Made by a program: the position numbers and the translations under genes. A stretch of DNA of 64,000 nt, from the NCBI RefSeq assembly GCF_904067045.1, contig NZ_CAJFDC010000012.1, forward strand, positions 62,001 to 126,000, read 5' to 3'. The stretch comes from Pseudomonas sp. FEN (GTDB taxonomy: Bacteria; Pseudomonadota; Gammaproteobacteria; Pseudomonadales; Pseudomonadaceae). The notes below the pieces were generated by a model that saw only the letters and a list, made by a program, of their open reading frames with translations, did no database searches and was not told the origin of the DNA. This document shows positions 48,592 to 61,286 of this stretch, piece after piece. The stretch's first letter is position 1; each line of letters begins with the position of its first letter.

Positions 48592-50628
48592 ATGCCTCTG
48601 CGCCAGCGCCTCGAAAACCTGCCGGTCGGCCAAAAACTTCTCGCCGCCCTGTTGGTCCTGCTGACCACCGTGCTGCTGGTCGCCAACCTGACATTCATCG
48701 GCGCCGCCTACTGGATCTCCCAGGAGAGCATGGCGCCCCAGGCCTTGCAAACCATTGGTCGACTGGTGTCGAACCCAAGCCTGGTCAGCCAGGCCCTTGA
48801 CTCCCCGCAAGCCGCCGAAGCCCTGCTCCACGAACTCGACAGCTACTCGCCGCTGCGCGCCGCCGCGATTTATGACGGCCCAGGCAATCGCATGGCACAA
48901 CTGCAACACGGCGATCACCTGAACCTGCCGGAGCGCTTTCGTCACATCGAAGCCTGGCGCCTGACAGAGTTTCGCAGCAACCAGGTCATCGACATGCCGC
49001 GCCCCGGCGCAGCCCCCGGACACCTGCTGCTGGTAGCCAGCAGTGAACTACCGGTGGCCTTCTATACCGGCACCTTGACCGCCAGCCTCGGTATCCTGAC
49101 CTTCAGTATCCTGTTGTGGCTGATCATTGCCCGCCAGATCAAGCGCCTGATCACCCGGCCAATCCACGAGCTCGAAGAACTCTCGCGCCAGGTCACCCGT
49201 GAAGAGAACTACGCGCTGCGAGCCCCGCGTGGCAACCACGACGAGATCGGCAGCCTGGCCGAAGCCTTCAATACCATGCTGTCGCGGATCGAGGCCCGGG
49301 AGCAGCAGCTCAAACGCGCCCGCGACGACTCCCAGGCCGCCTATGACCAGGCCCAGGGGCTGGCCGAGGAAACCCGCCACACCAACCGCAAGCTGGAACT
49401 CGAAGTCCAGGTGCGCAGCAAGATCGAGAAAAAGCTCACGGGCTTCCAGAACTACCTCAACAGCATCATCGACTCCATGCCCTCGGCGCTGATCGCCCTG
49501 GACGAGCAGCTCTATGTCACCCAGTGGAACCAGGAGGCCAGCGCCCTGTCCGGCACGCCGCTGGACGAAGCGCTGAACCAGCCGATTTTCCTCGCCTTCG
49601 AACCGCTCAAGCCGTTCCTGCCGCAACTCAAGGAAACCGTCGAGCAACACAGTGTGACGAAGATCGAACGGGTGACCTGGATCAAGGATGACGAGGCCCG
49701 CCACTATGCCCTGACCTTCTACCCATTGATGGGCGGCGCCGGACGCGGCGTGGTGATTCGCATCGATGACATCTCGCAGCGCCTGTCACTGGAGGAAATG
49801 ATGGTGCAATCGGAGAAGATGCTCTCGGTCGGCGGCCTGGCGGCGGGCATGGCCCACGAAATCAACAACCCCCTGGGGGCCATTCTGCACAACGTGCAGA
49901 ATATCCGTCGGCGCCTGTCAAAGGAGCTGCCGAAGAACCTGGAGTATGCACAGCAGGCCGGCATCGACCTGGACACCGTCAACCGCTACCTGCAAAGTCG
50001 CGAGGTGCCGCAACTGCTTGACGGCATCCAGCAGGCCGGCGCGCGGGCGGCGAAAATCGTCACCCACATGCTCAGCTTCAGCCGGCGCAGCAACCGCGAG
50101 ATGGCCCCCTGCGATCTGCCGGCACTGATCGACCAGGCGGTGGACATCGCCGGCAACGACTTCGACCTGACCATCGGTTTCGACTTCAAGGGCCAGGCGA
50201 TCATCCGCCAGTTCGACCCGCAACTGGGCCCGGTCCCGGGCACCGCCAACGAGCTGGAGCAGGTGTTGCTGAACCTGCTGAAAAACGCCGCCCAGGCCAT
50301 CCACCAGCGCGAGAACGACAGCGAACCCGGACGCATTACCCTGCGCACCCGCTTGAATCCGCCCTGGGCCGAGATCCAGGTCGAGGACAATGGCGTCGGC
50401 ATGCCGGAACACATCCGCAAACGCACCTTCGAACCCTTCTTCACCACCAAGGAAATCGGCCAGGGCACCGGGCTGGGCCTGTCGGTGTCCTATTTCATCA
50501 TCACCAACAACCACAAAGGCCAGATGGAAGTGCAATCGACGCCGGGCGCGGGCACCTGCGTCACCCTGCGTCTGCCCTTGGCCGGCAGTCAGACGGCGCT
50601 TCCCGAACTGAGCAAAGCGGAGTCTTGA
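48592..50628 (+). CDS. Membrane sensor histidine kinase (HAMP-PAS-HisKA)
   Basis: This 678-residue kinase has two TMs (about 15-42 and 150-172) around a periplasmic domain, then HAMP (about 175-230), coiled coil, a PAS domain (about 280-400), a phospho-acceptor His422 in GGLAAGMAHEINNPLGAIL (HisKA) and HATPase_c (550-660; NLLKNAAQAI, VEDNGVGMP, GQGTGLGLSV). The PAO1 orthologue position is PA4398, a kinase affecting surface behaviours. No response regulator is adjacent. Its stop nearly abuts the adenosyltransferase start. Confidence 0.92.
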   Translation: MPLRQRLENLPVGQKLLAALLVLLTTVLLVANLTFIGAAYWISQESMAPQALQTIGRLVSNPSLVSQALDSPQAAEALLHELDSYSPLRAAAIYDGPGNRMAQLQHGDHLNLPERFRHIEAWRLTEFRSNQVIDMPRPGAAPGHLLLVASSELPVAFYTGTLTASLGILTFSILLWLIIARQIKRLITRPIHELEELSRQVTREENYALRAPRGNHDEIGSLAEAFNTMLSRIEAREQQLKRARDDSQAAYDQAQGLAEETRHTNRKLELEVQVRSKIEKKLTGFQNYLNSIIDSMPSALIALDEQLYVTQWNQEASALSGTPLDEALNQPIFLAFEPLKPFLPQLKETVEQHSVTKIERVTWIKDDEARHYALTFYPLMGGAGRGVVIRIDDISQRLSLEEMMVQSEKMLSVGGLAAGMAHEINNPLGAILHNVQNIRRRLSKELPKNLEYAQQAGIDLDTVNRYLQSREVPQLLDGIQQAGARAAKIVTHMLSFSRRSNREMAPCDLPALIDQAVDIAGNDFDLTIGFDFKGQAIIRQFDPQLGPVPGTANELEQVLLNLLKNAAQAIHQRENDSEPGRITLRTRLNPPWAEIQVEDNGVGMPEHIRKRTFEPFFTTKEIGQGTGLGLSVSYFIITNNHKGQMEVQSTPGAGTCVTLRLPLAGSQTALPELSKAES

Positions 50629-50630
50629 GC

Positions 50631-51215
50631 ATGGGTTTTCGTCTGTCGAAGATTTACACACGCACCGGCGACGCCGGGGAAACGGGACTGGGCGATGGGC
50701 GTCGGGTGCCGAAGGACCATCCACGGATCGAAGCCATCGGCGAAGTCGATATGCTCAACAGCCAGTTGGGATTGCTACTGGCCGGGTTGGCGGAGCTGGT
50801 GGTGATCCATCCAGAGCTCAATGAGCTGATCGAGGTGCTGACCCCCATTCAACATCGCCTGTTCGATCTCGGCGGTGAACTGGCGATGCCGACTTACCAG
50901 GCCCTCGACGCCGCCGAGGTCCAGCGCCTGGAAAACGCCATCGATCGTTGGAACGAAGAGTTGGGGCCGTTGGAAAACTTCATCCTGCCTGGCGGCTCGA
51001 TGTTGATTGCCCAGGCGCATGTCTGTCGCAGCCAGGCGCGCAGCGCCGAACGGCGGTGCCAGCAGTTGAATGCAGTGGAACCTTTGGGTGAGGTTGGGCT
51101 GGCTTATATCAACCGACTGTCGGATCTGCTGTTCGTCGCGGCGCGGTTGATTGCACGGCGCGAGAAGATCGCCGAAGTATTGTGGGAGGCGGCAAAAAAG
51201 CCGGTCTCTCACTGA
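50631..51215 (+). CDS. Cob(I)yrinic acid a,c-diamide adenosyltransferase (PduO type)
   Basis: This 194-residue enzyme adenosylates corrinoids to make coenzyme B12. It has KIYTRTGDAGETGLGDG (ATP-binding N-terminus), the RLENAIDRWNEELGPLENFIL region, and the conserved RSAERRCQQL with a central Arg. Start ATG 50631 is three bases past the kinase stop; a TTG at 50625 is less likely. It probably belongs to the kinase's transcript. The presence of this gene suggests cobalamin use, but the rest of the pathway is not in the window. Confidence 0.92.
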   Translation: MGFRLSKIYTRTGDAGETGLGDGRRVPKDHPRIEAIGEVDMLNSQLGLLLAGLAELVVIHPELNELIEVLTPIQHRLFDLGGELAMPTYQALDAAEVQRLENAIDRWNEELGPLENFILPGGSMLIAQAHVCRSQARSAERRCQQLNAVEPLGEVGLAYINRLSDLLFVAARLIARREKIAEVLWEAAKKPVSH

Positions 51216-51253
51216 AGATCGAACAGCATTGAACCAGCAGCCGGGCTCAATTC

Positions 51254-51386
51254 TGTGGCGAGCGGGCTTGCCCGCGCTCGACTGCGCAGCAGTCGTAAAA
51301 CCGATCACCTCGGTTTGTCCGACAGACCGCGTTAGCTGGTTTTAGGGGCGCTTCGCACCCCAGCGCGGGCAAGCCCGCTCACCACA
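51254..51386. repeat. REPIN (two inverted REPs)
   Basis: Two 25-base arms (51254-51278, TGTGGCGAGCGGGCTTGCCC..., and 51362-51386, its complement) face each other with one mismatch. The 83-base spacer includes short AT-rich parts and a small hairpin. It fills the space between the adenosyltransferase and the Nudix/ThiE gene (convergent). Confidence 0.85.
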
Positions 51387-51414
51387 AGTTCGCGGGGCAC
51401 CTGAACCGTCGTTA

Positions 51415-52353
51415 TTACGGCCAGAACGCCCGAATGCCGGCGACGCCCTGCGCGCCGGTTTCCCAGGCCAACGAGCGCTCGTCCGGTCCAACCCCGCCCA
51501 GCAGATACACCGGCTTGTTGAACCCGGCGATCAACTGCCCGGCCTGCTCCCAACCCAGCGGCTGCGCATCCGGATGGGTCTGTGTCGGTTGCACGGGCGA
51601 CAACGTGACAAAATCCACGCCCATCTGCTCGGCCAACGCCAACTCTTCAACGTTATGACACGAAGCGGCCAACCAGCGATCCGCCGGCAGTGGACGCCCG
51701 GCACTGGCGTATTTGCGCAACTGCGCCGACGTCAGGTGCCAACCCGCCGAAGGGAAATCCCCCAGCCATTCGAAGGGTCCCTTGAGCATCAACTGCGCCT
51801 TGCCCGCACACAGCCCCACCGCATCCACCGCCAAGTCGCGATATTGCGGGTCATAGCCGTTCGGCGCACGCAGTTGAACCAGCCTGATCCCGCCGGCAAT
51901 CGCCTTCTGGATCCCCTTGAGCAACTGCGGGGTGTCCAGGCCATCCGGGGTAATCAGGTACTCAGCCGGTAAACGGGCCGCCGCGACTATCGGCTGGTTG
52001 GCCGCCGGAAACTGGTAGTCCGCCAGTTCCCGTGCGGTGACCCAAGCCAGCGGCTGCCCCTCGGCACCGTGGGGTTCGCCAGTAAAGGCCGAAACCTCCC
52101 AGACATCCAGCAGAACCTGCTTGTCCGGGTAATCGTGGCGCACCTTGATCAGCGGCCGGGCGGCACTGACCACAATACCCAGTTCCTCCTGGAGTTCGCG
52201 GGCCAGGGCCACCTGGACGGCTTCGCCGTCCTCGACCTTGCCACCGGGAAACTCCCAGAGACCGCCCTGATGCTGGGTATCCGCCCGCCGGGCTATCAGA
52301 ATGCGGCCGTCGACGCCACGGATAACCGCGGCCGCCACATGGATGCGTTTCAC
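51415..52353 (-). CDS. Nudix hydrolase / thiamine-phosphate synthase-like fusion
   Basis: The 312-residue protein joins an N-terminal MutT-type Nudix domain with the Nudix box GGKVEDGEAVQVALARELQE (about 36-60) to a C-terminal ThiE-like TIM barrel (about 135-312, VQLRAP, VDFVTLSPVQPT, LLGGVGP). MutT-like domains hydrolyse oxidised nucleotides such as 8-oxo-dGTP; the ThiE half may be catalytic or only structural. The fusion is conserved in pseudomonads (PA4400-like). It lies 29 bases after argJ. Confidence 0.9.
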   Translation of the reverse strand: MKRIHVAAAVIRGVDGRILIARRADTQHQGGLWEFPGGKVEDGEAVQVALARELQEELGIVVSAARPLIKVRHDYPDKQVLLDVWEVSAFTGEPHGAEGQPLAWVTARELADYQFPAANQPIVAAARLPAEYLITPDGLDTPQLLKGIQKAIAGGIRLVQLRAPNGYDPQYRDLAVDAVGLCAGKAQLMLKGPFEWLGDFPSAGWHLTSAQLRKYASAGRPLPADRWLAASCHNVEELALAEQMGVDFVTLSPVQPTQTHPDAQPLGWEQAGQLIAGFNKPVYLLGGVGPDERSLAWETGAQGVAGIRAFWP

Positions 52354-52382
52354 GTTGCAATCTCCTGCGCAGGACCTGTGGA

Positions 52383-53600
52383 TCAGGTGCGGTATTCCGC
52401 GTTGATCTTCACGTACTCGTGGGACAGGTCGGTGGTCCAGATGGTTTCACTGCACTCACCGCGACCCAGTTCAATACGAATGGTGATCTCTTCCCGGGCC
52501 ATCACCGCCGACCCCTGCTCTTCGGTGTAGCTCGCGGCACGCGCGCCGCGGCTGGCGATGCAGACTTCACCGAGGAACACATCGATCTTGCTCACATCCA
52601 GCTCCGGCACGCCGGCACGGCCGACGGCGGCGAGGATCCGGCCCCAGTTCGGATCGGAGGCGAACAGCGCGGTCTTGATCAGCGGTGAATGCGCCACGGT
52701 GTAACCGACATCCAGGCATTCCTGGTGATTGGCGCCGCCATTGACGGCGACGGTGACGAACTTGGTCGCGCCTTCGCCGTCGCGGACGATGGCCTGGGCC
52801 ACCTCCATGCACACTTCGAACACGGCCTTTTTCAGCGCTTCGAACAACGGCCCACGAGCCTCGGTGATTTCCGCGAGGGCGGCCTGACCGGTGGCGATCA
52901 ACATGCAGCAGTCGTTGGTCGAGGTGTCGCCATCGATGGTGATGCGGTTGAACGATTTGTTGGCGCCGTCCAGTATCAGGTTATGCAACACCTCGCGGGA
53001 AACCTTGGCGTCGGTGGCGATATAGCCGAGCATGGTCGCCATGTTCGGACGGATCATCCCCGCCCCCTTGCTGATCCCGGTGACGGTGATGGTCACGCCA
53101 TCATGCTGGAACTGGCGGCTGGCGCCCTTGGGCAGGGTGTCGGTGGTCATGATCCCGGTGGCGGCCGCAGCCCAGTTGTCCACGGACAGGTCATCCAGGG
53201 CCGCCTGCAACGCCCCTTCGATTTTTTCCACCGGCAACGGCTCGCCGATCACCCCGGTGGAGTACGGCAGCACGGCGCTGGCGTCGACCCCGGTCAACTC
53301 GGCCAGCTTGGCGCAGGTCCGCGCGGCGGCGACCAGGCCCGGCTCGCCGGTCCCGGCGTTGGCATTGCCGGTGTTGGTCAACAGATAACGCACGTTGCCC
53401 TGGACACGTTGCCTGGCCAGGATCACGGGCGCCGCGCAAAACGCATTGAGGGTGAACACCCCCGCCACCGTGGAGCCTTCGGCACAGCGCATGACCACCA
53501 CATCCTTGCGCCCCGGGCGCTTGATACCGGCCGAGGCGATACCGAGTTCAAAACCGGCAACCGGGTGCAATGTGGGCAAAGGACCAAGACCAACAGCCAT
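52383..53600 (-). CDS. argJ: Bifunctional ornithine acetyltransferase / N-acetylglutamate synthase
   Basis: ArgJ transfers acetyl from N-acetylornithine to glutamate (and makes N-acetylglutamate from acetyl-CoA) in arginine biosynthesis. The 405-residue precursor has the self-cleavage site within RPNMATML (cut between Ala and Thr), plus PYSTGVIGEP, GIMTTDTLPK and the C-terminal ASYTEEQGSAV-like segment. It probably shares a transcript with the Nudix/ThiE gene downstream and is separated from secA by the secA terminator. Confidence 0.95.
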   Translation of the reverse strand: MAVGLGPLPTLHPVAGFELGIASAGIKRPGRKDVVVMRCAEGSTVAGVFTLNAFCAAPVILARQRVQGNVRYLLTNTGNANAGTGEPGLVAAARTCAKLAELTGVDASAVLPYSTGVIGEPLPVEKIEGALQAALDDLSVDNWAAAATGIMTTDTLPKGASRQFQHDGVTITVTGISKGAGMIRPNMATMLGYIATDAKVSREVLHNLILDGANKSFNRITIDGDTSTNDCCMLIATGQAALAEITEARGPLFEALKKAVFEVCMEVAQAIVRDGEGATKFVTVAVNGGANHQECLDVGYTVAHSPLIKTALFASDPNWGRILAAVGRAGVPELDVSKIDVFLGEVCIASRGARAASYTEEQGSAVMAREEITIRIELGRGECSETIWTTDLSHEYVKINAEYRT

Positions 53601-53660
53601 GAATGCGCTCCTTTCAATGTGATGTCTGCACTGCCGTCACAAGCGACAGTGTTTCAAATG

Positions 53661-53693
53661 GAAAAACGCCGCGACGGCATGCCGGTCGCGGCG
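53661..53693 (-). terminator. Rho-independent terminator after secA
   Basis: On the minus strand CGCCGCGAC pairs with GTCGCGGCG (53667-53675 with 53685-53693) and a T-run follows. It sits between secA and argJ. Confidence 0.85.
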
Positions 53694-53724
53694 CGGGTAT
53701 TTCAGGGTTCAGACCCGCAAGGAC

Positions 53725-56460
<2,736 letters not shown>

Positions 56461-56767
56461 ATCGGCAGGTTCTTCCACACATAGGGATGGAGGGCGGCCC
56501 CGTGAGTCGCCCGTGCAGCCCTCATGGCCGCATGCGAACGAGTATTCTACCCGGAAACGATGGTGAGGAAAGTGGCGTTGATCCACGATGCTGGCACAGC
56601 GCTGTGACGGGGCCACTCTAAAATAAGGTCTTTTTCCCGAACTTCAAGCCATCGAGCGCAGACGTTGACCGCGGACTTTAGGGCCAAAGACGATTCACAT
56701 CAATGGCCGCAGGTTGAGCGGGCGCTTCTGCTACCATGGCGACTCTGTTTCTTCAGGTGTCTGAATC

Positions 56768-57223
56768 ATGGCATTTCGCCCTCTCACGGCCCGGGCGCCC
56801 GCCGCCCTGCTTCGCGAAGCCAAGCCACTGAAAGCCATTTTCGGCCATGCCCAGCGCCTTGCTCATTTGCAGCGCCTGCTGGAAAGCCAACTGCAACCCG
56901 CCGCCCGCGAACACTGCCACGTGGCGTCGTGGCGGGAAGGCAGCCTGCTGCTGATCGTCACCGACGGGCACTGGGCAACCCGCCTGCGCTACCAGCAAAA
57001 ACGCCTGCAACGGCAATTGCAGGCGTTCGACGTCTTCGACGGCCTGACCCGCATCCTGTTCAAGGTGCAACCGCCGACCGTCCCCCAGGGCGCGGTGGGC
57101 CACACCATGGATTTGTCCGTCAATGCGGCACAAACCATCCAGGACACCGCCGATGGCATCAGCGATCCGAACCTGCGCGCCGCCCTGGAGCGCCTGGCCA
57201 GCCACGCCAAACCCAAGACCTGA
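56768..57223 (+). CDS. dciA: DciA (DUF721) helicase-loader protein
   Basis: DciA is the ancestral loader of the replicative DnaB helicase in bacteria lacking DnaC. The 151-residue protein has the DUF721 core: LESQLQPAAREHCHVASWREG, LLLIVTDGHWATRLRYQ and a helical C-terminus. The start ATG 56768 matches the MAFRPLTARAP beginning common in pseudomonads. It is divergent from secA, the usual neighbour. Confidence 0.92.
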   Translation: MAFRPLTARAPAALLREAKPLKAIFGHAQRLAHLQRLLESQLQPAAREHCHVASWREGSLLLIVTDGHWATRLRYQQKRLQRQLQAFDVFDGLTRILFKVQPPTVPQGAVGHTMDLSVNAAQTIQDTADGISDPNLRAALERLASHAKPKT

Positions 57224-57469
57224 GTTGCCTGCCTGGCCCTGACTGAACGGATCAGGCCGCCCCTCCCCGGCGCGGTCCTGGCTAATCTTTGCGCCTGTGC
57301 GGCCGATAGCAGGAAGACAACCAAGAAAACAATCAGAACAACCCTCCGGCCCTCCCCTGAGCTGATCCCTAAGGAGCAGAGGAAGTATCAGCTTACGTTC
57401 AACGCGGCCCTGCGCGCCACCTTTGATCGCCTACCTGGACACCAGATACCTTAGCGGACCTCGAACCCC

Positions 57470-59359
57470 ATGAACAAAAATCTCAAATTCAGCCACAAGA
57501 TCCTGCTCGCCGCGTCGCTGATCGTTCTGTCAGCCTTCGCGCTCTTCACACTGTACAACGACTATCTGCAACGCAATGCGATCCGCGACGATCTCAACAG
57601 TTATCTGCATGAGATGGGGGGCGTCGCCGCCAACAATATCCAGACCTGGCTGACCGGGCGCAGCCTGCTGGTGGAAAACCTGGCCCAGTCGGTCGCTCTC
57701 AACGCCGACCCTGCCAACGTCTCCAACCTGCTGGAACAGAAAGCCATCACCAGCACCTTCATGGGCGCCTATCTGGGTAGCAAGGACGGTAGCTTCATGA
57801 TCCGTCCGGACAGCAAGATGCCCGACGGCTATGACCCGCGCGTCCGCCCCTGGTACAAAAGCGCCGAGAACAGCAGCGACTCGGCCCTGACCGAACCCTA
57901 TATCGACCTGGCATCCGGGCAGTTGGTGATCTCCATCGTCAACACCGTGCGCAAGGCCGGCCAGAGCATCGGCGTGGTGGGCGGCGACCTGAGCCTGCAA
58001 GCCATCGCCGACAGCCTCAACGCGCTGAATTTCCACGGCAACGGCTACGCCTTCCTGGTCAGCGCCGACGGCAAGATCCTGGTGCACCCGGACAAAGCCC
58101 TGGTGATGAAAAATCTCAGCGACGCCTATCCCCAGGATACCCCGCGCATCGGCAACGAAATCAGCGAAACCGAGGCCAATGGCAAAACGCGCATCGTCGC
58201 CTTCGCACCGATCAAGGGCCTGTCCTCGGTCAGTTGGTATGTCGGCCTGTCCGTGGACAAGGACAAGGCCTTTTCGATGCTCAGCAAATTCCGCAGCTCC
58301 GCGGTGGTCGCCACGACCGTCGCCGTGCTGATCATCATCGCCCTGCTTGGTCTGTTGATCCGCGCGCTGATGCAGCCGCTGCACGTGATGACCCGCGCCA
58401 TGCAGGATATTGCCGACGGCGAAGGCGACCTGACCCGGCGCCTGAAGATCGAGTCCCAGGACGAGTTCGGAATCCTTGGCACCGCCTTCAACCACTTCGT
58501 CGAACGCATCCACACCTCGATCCGCGAAGTCTCCTCGGCGACCCAGCAGGTCAACGAAGTGGCCCTGCGGGTGGTCAGCGCCTCCAACTCATCGATGCAC
58601 AACTCCGATGAGCAGGCCAATCGCACCAACAGTGTCGCCGCGGCCATCAACCAGTTGGGCGCCGCCGCCCAGGAAATCGCCCGCAACGCCGCCCAGGCCT
58701 CGCACCAGGCCAGCGACGCACGCGGCCTGGCCGAAGACGGTCAGCAGGTGGTGGAGCGCAGCATCAAGGCCATGCACCAACTGTCGGAAATGCTCGCCAC
58801 CTCAAGCACCAATATCGAATCGTTGAACAGCAAGACGGTGAACATCGGGCAGATTCTCGAAGTGATCACCAGCATCTCCCAGCAAACCAACCTGCTGGCC
58901 CTCAACGCCGCCATTGAGGCGGCCCGGGCCGGCGAAGCCGGACGTGGCTTTGCGGTGGTGGCGGACGAGGTGCGCAACCTGGCTCACCGCACCCAGGAAT
59001 CGGCCCAGCAAATCCAGACCATGATTGAAGAATTGCAGGTTGGCGCCCGGGAGTCGGTCGGCACCATGGGCCATAGCCAGCGCCACAGCCTGGAAAGCGT
59101 GGAAATCGCCAACCTGGCCGGCGAGCGCTTGAGCAGCGTGACCCAGCGCATTGGCGAAATCGACGGCATGAACCAGTCCGTCGCCACCGCGACCGAGGAG
59201 CAAACCTCGGTGGTCGAGTCGATCAACATGGACATCAGCGAGATCAACACCCTCAACCAGGAAGGCGTGGAAAACCTGCAATCCACCTTGCGGGCCTGCT
59301 CCGACCTCGAACAGCAAGCCGCCCGGTTGAAGCATCTGGTGGGTAGCTTCAGGATTTAA
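57470..59359 (+). CDS. Chemoreceptor with dCache amino-acid sensor domain (PctA-like)
   Basis: This 629-residue MCP has a periplasmic dCache domain between TM1 (about 10-30) and TM2 (about 280-302). The signature reported for amino-acid-binding dCache (Y121, R126, W128, Y129, D146, D173 in PctA numbering) is present in full: Y121, R126, W128, Y129, Y144, D146, D173. HAMP (about 305-355) and the signalling domain (hairpin [20 protein letters not shown]) follow. It probably mediates taxis to amino acids. It is monocistronic and far from the che operon. Confidence 0.93.
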   Translation: MNKNLKFSHKILLAASLIVLSAFALFTLYNDYLQRNAIRDDLNSYLHEMGGVAANNIQTWLTGRSLLVENLAQSVALNADPANVSNLLEQKAITSTFMGAYLGSKDGSFMIRPDSKMPDGYDPRVRPWYKSAENSSDSALTEPYIDLASGQLVISIVNTVRKAGQSIGVVGGDLSLQAIADSLNALNFHGNGYAFLVSADGKILVHPDKALVMKNLSDAYPQDTPRIGNEISETEANGKTRIVAFAPIKGLSSVSWYVGLSVDKDKAFSMLSKFRSSAVVATTVAVLIIIALLGLLIRALMQPLHVMTRAMQDIADGEGDLTRRLKIESQDEFGILGTAFNHFVERIHTSIREVSSATQQVNEVALRVVSASNSSMHNSDEQANRTNSVAAAINQLGAAAQEIARNAAQASHQASDARGLAEDGQQVVERSIKAMHQLSEMLATSSTNIESLNSKTVNIGQILEVITSISQQTNLLALNAAIEAARAGEAGRGFAVVADEVRNLAHRTQESAQQIQTMIEELQVGARESVGTMGHSQRHSLESVEIANLAGERLSSVTQRIGEIDGMNQSVATATEEQTSVVESINMDISEINTLNQEGVENLQSTLRACSDLEQQAARLKHLVGSFRI

Positions 59360-59376
59360 GCGACGCCGAAAAGCCT

Positions 59377-59453
59377 TGTGGGAGCGGGGCTTGCCCGCGA
59401 AGAGGGCCGTGAGAGCGCTAAAAAGCTTCGCGGGCAAGCTCCGCGCCCACAAG
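59377..59453. repeat. REPIN (paired REPs)
   Basis: A left arm (TTGTGGGAGCGGGGCTTGCC at 59377) and its complement (ending GCCCACAAGG near 59453) surround a 24-base loop. It lies between the MCP and a small minus-strand ORF. Confidence 0.75.
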
Positions 59454-59462
59454 GCGATGCAA

Positions 59463-59642
59463 TCAGCGCTTGAGGGGGTCGGCCTTGGCCTGTTTTTCCC
59501 GCAACTGTTGCCAGAGCTCGGCGGCACCGGAAAACTCGGTGCCGTGTTCGTCCGTCATGGCCTCGGTGTCGTAACGGCTCAGACAACCTTCCCCCAGGGT
59601 CGGTGGCGCCTTGGCCGTTGCCTTGTCGAGTGGATCGCTCAT
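59463..59642 (-). CDS. Small hypothetical protein
   Basis: This 59-residue product (MSDPLDKATAKAPPTLGEG to REKQAKADPLKR) starts at ATG 59642 with GGAGG nine bases upstream; a GTG at 59648 is an alternative. The sequence is charged and helical at the C-terminus and probably cytoplasmic. It is 31 bases past the purU stop on the same strand and may share its transcript. I do not recognise a family. Confidence 0.55.
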   Translation of the reverse strand: MSDPLDKATAKAPPTLGEGCLSRYDTEAMTDEHGTEFSGAAELWQQLREKQAKADPLKR

Positions 59643-59672
59643 CACCACGCCTCCAGGCCCATGAACGGGCTG

Positions 59673-60521
59673 TCAGAACACCACGGTCTTGTTGCCGTGC
59701 ACCAGCACACGATCTTCCAGGTGATAACGCAGGCCACGGGCCAGCACCATCTTCTCGACATCGCGACCGAAACGCACCATATCCTCGATGCTATCACTGT
59801 GACTTACACGCACCACATCCTGTTCGATGATCGGGCCGGCATCCAACTCCTCGGTTACATAGTGGCAAGTCGCCCCAATCAACTTCACGCCCCGCAGGGA
59901 TGCTTGGTGATAGGGCTTGGCGCCGACGAACGACGGCAGGAAGCTGTGATGGATATTGATAACCTTGTGCGCGTACTCGCGGCACAGTTCCGGCGGCAGG
60001 ATCTGCATGTAGCGCGCCAGTACCACCACGTCGGCGGCGTGATGCTTGACCAGGCGCGACACTTCGGCGAACGCGGGCTCTTTGTCCTGCGGGTTCACCG
60101 GTACATGGTAATAAGGAATGCCATGCCACTCGACCATGCTGCGCAGGTCGTCGTGGTTGGAAATCACGCAGGCGATCTGGCAATCGAGCTCATCGCTGTG
60201 CCAGCGGTGCAGCAGGTCGGCCAGGCAATGGGATTCACGGCTGGCCATCAACACCACGCGCTTCTTCTGCTCGGTGTCGGTGATCCGCCAGGTCATGGAA
60301 AACTCTTCGGCGATCGGGGCAAACGCCTCACGAAAGGCGTCCAGGCCGAACGGCAGGCTGTCGGCACGAATCTCGTGACGCATGAAGAACCAACCACTGA
60401 GGTTGTCGGAGTGATGGCTCGCTTCGGTGATCCAACCGTTGTAAGACGCCAGAAAGTTACTGACTTTGGCAACGATGCCAACGCGGTCGGGGCAGGCAAT
60501 CACCAGCCGGAAAGTGCGCAT
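59673..60521 (-). CDS. purU: Formyltetrahydrofolate deformylase
   Basis: PurU hydrolyses 10-formyl-THF to formate and THF, balancing one-carbon pools. From ATG 60521 the product has 282 residues: an N-terminal ACT domain (about 1-80; FRLVIACPDRVGIVAKVS) and a formyltransferase-like domain with NHDDLRSM, NIHHSFLPSFVGAKPYHQA and EELDAGPIIEQD (the catalytic Asn-His-Asp set). The longer frame to 60632 is rejected because the extension has no family similarity. Confidence 0.93.
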   Translation of the reverse strand: MRTFRLVIACPDRVGIVAKVSNFLASYNGWITEASHHSDNLSGWFFMRHEIRADSLPFGLDAFREAFAPIAEEFSMTWRITDTEQKKRVVLMASRESHCLADLLHRWHSDELDCQIACVISNHDDLRSMVEWHGIPYYHVPVNPQDKEPAFAEVSRLVKHHAADVVVLARYMQILPPELCREYAHKVINIHHSFLPSFVGAKPYHQASLRGVKLIGATCHYVTEELDAGPIIEQDVVRVSHSDSIEDMVRFGRDVEKMVLARGLRYHLEDRVLVHGNKTVVF

Positions 60522-60870
60522 GAGGGGAAAACTCCAGAACTTCGCAAAGGTAGCCATTCTAGCGAGTGCGCGACAAAACTGCAGTATTCGTTGCACCGAC
60601 GGGGCACTCCCATCCGTCCGCCGGTTTCTCACCTCGCGTGTCTTGGGTTTTCCCCGAGTGACGCAGTGGACAGCGCCGATAATTCAAACATCCCGACAAC
60701 AAGACAGCTCTTGGCCGCCACGGCAAAATATCTAAGTCGGCGACAAGCGCCGGCTTAAGTTTCAAATAAAATGCAATAAACCTTCTATTAAATGTTTACT
60801 TGCTCAAACACTCTGACTACTATTACGTCACTGTACCCCGCTCGTCCTGACTCAACATAAGGTAGTGTCC
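60522..60870. promoter_or_regulatory. AT-rich divergent region upstream of mvaT
   Basis: The 349-base gap between purU (minus) and mvaT (plus) is GC-rich near purU and strongly AT-rich in its last ~100 bases, a typical target for H-NS-like proteins. TTTACT (60795-60800) and TACTAT (60818-60823) with a 17-base spacer resemble a sigma-70 promoter for mvaT. Autoregulation by MvaT is plausible but not shown. Confidence 0.5.
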
Positions 60871-61248
60871 ATGTCCCTGATCCAGAAATACCACGAGACC
60901 AAAAACGCCATCGAAGAACTGCAAGCCCAAATGGCTGCCATGGAAAAAGACGGCGCGCTGAAAAAAGAAATGGAATTCGAAAGCAAACTGCGCACTCTGC
61001 TGGGTGAATACAACAAGTCCCTGGTCGACGTCATCGCCATTATGGACCCACAGGCCAAAACCGGCAAAACCGTACGCGGCGCCGTGAAAACCACCGGCAC
61101 CAAACGCGCACGTAAAGTCAAGCAATACAAGAACCCGCACAACGGTGAAGTGATCGAAACCAAAGGCGGCAACCACAAGACTCTGAAAGAGTGGAAAGCC
61201 AAGTGGGGCGGCGACGTGGTTGAAGGCTGGGCGACCCTGCTGGGCTAA
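60871..61248 (+). CDS. mvaT: H-NS-family nucleoid protein MvaT
   Basis: MvaT silences AT-rich and horizontally acquired DNA in Pseudomonas. The 125-residue protein has a coiled-coil oligomerisation N-terminus (MSLIQKYHETKNAIEELQAQ, about 1-60) and the C-terminal AT-hook-like DNA-binding motif KQYKNPHNGEVIETKGGNHK (about 85-110) with KEWKAKWG. A GTG at 60865 is rejected in favour of ATG 60871. The neighbours, sbcB and purU, match the PAO1 mvaT locus. Confidence 0.95.
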   Translation: MSLIQKYHETKNAIEELQAQMAAMEKDGALKKEMEFESKLRTLLGEYNKSLVDVIAIMDPQAKTGKTVRGAVKTTGTKRARKVKQYKNPHNGEVIETKGGNHKTLKEWKAKWGGDVVEGWATLLG

Positions 61249-61286
61249 GCCAGGCCGGTCACGGACGCTATTCGCGACCTACAAAA

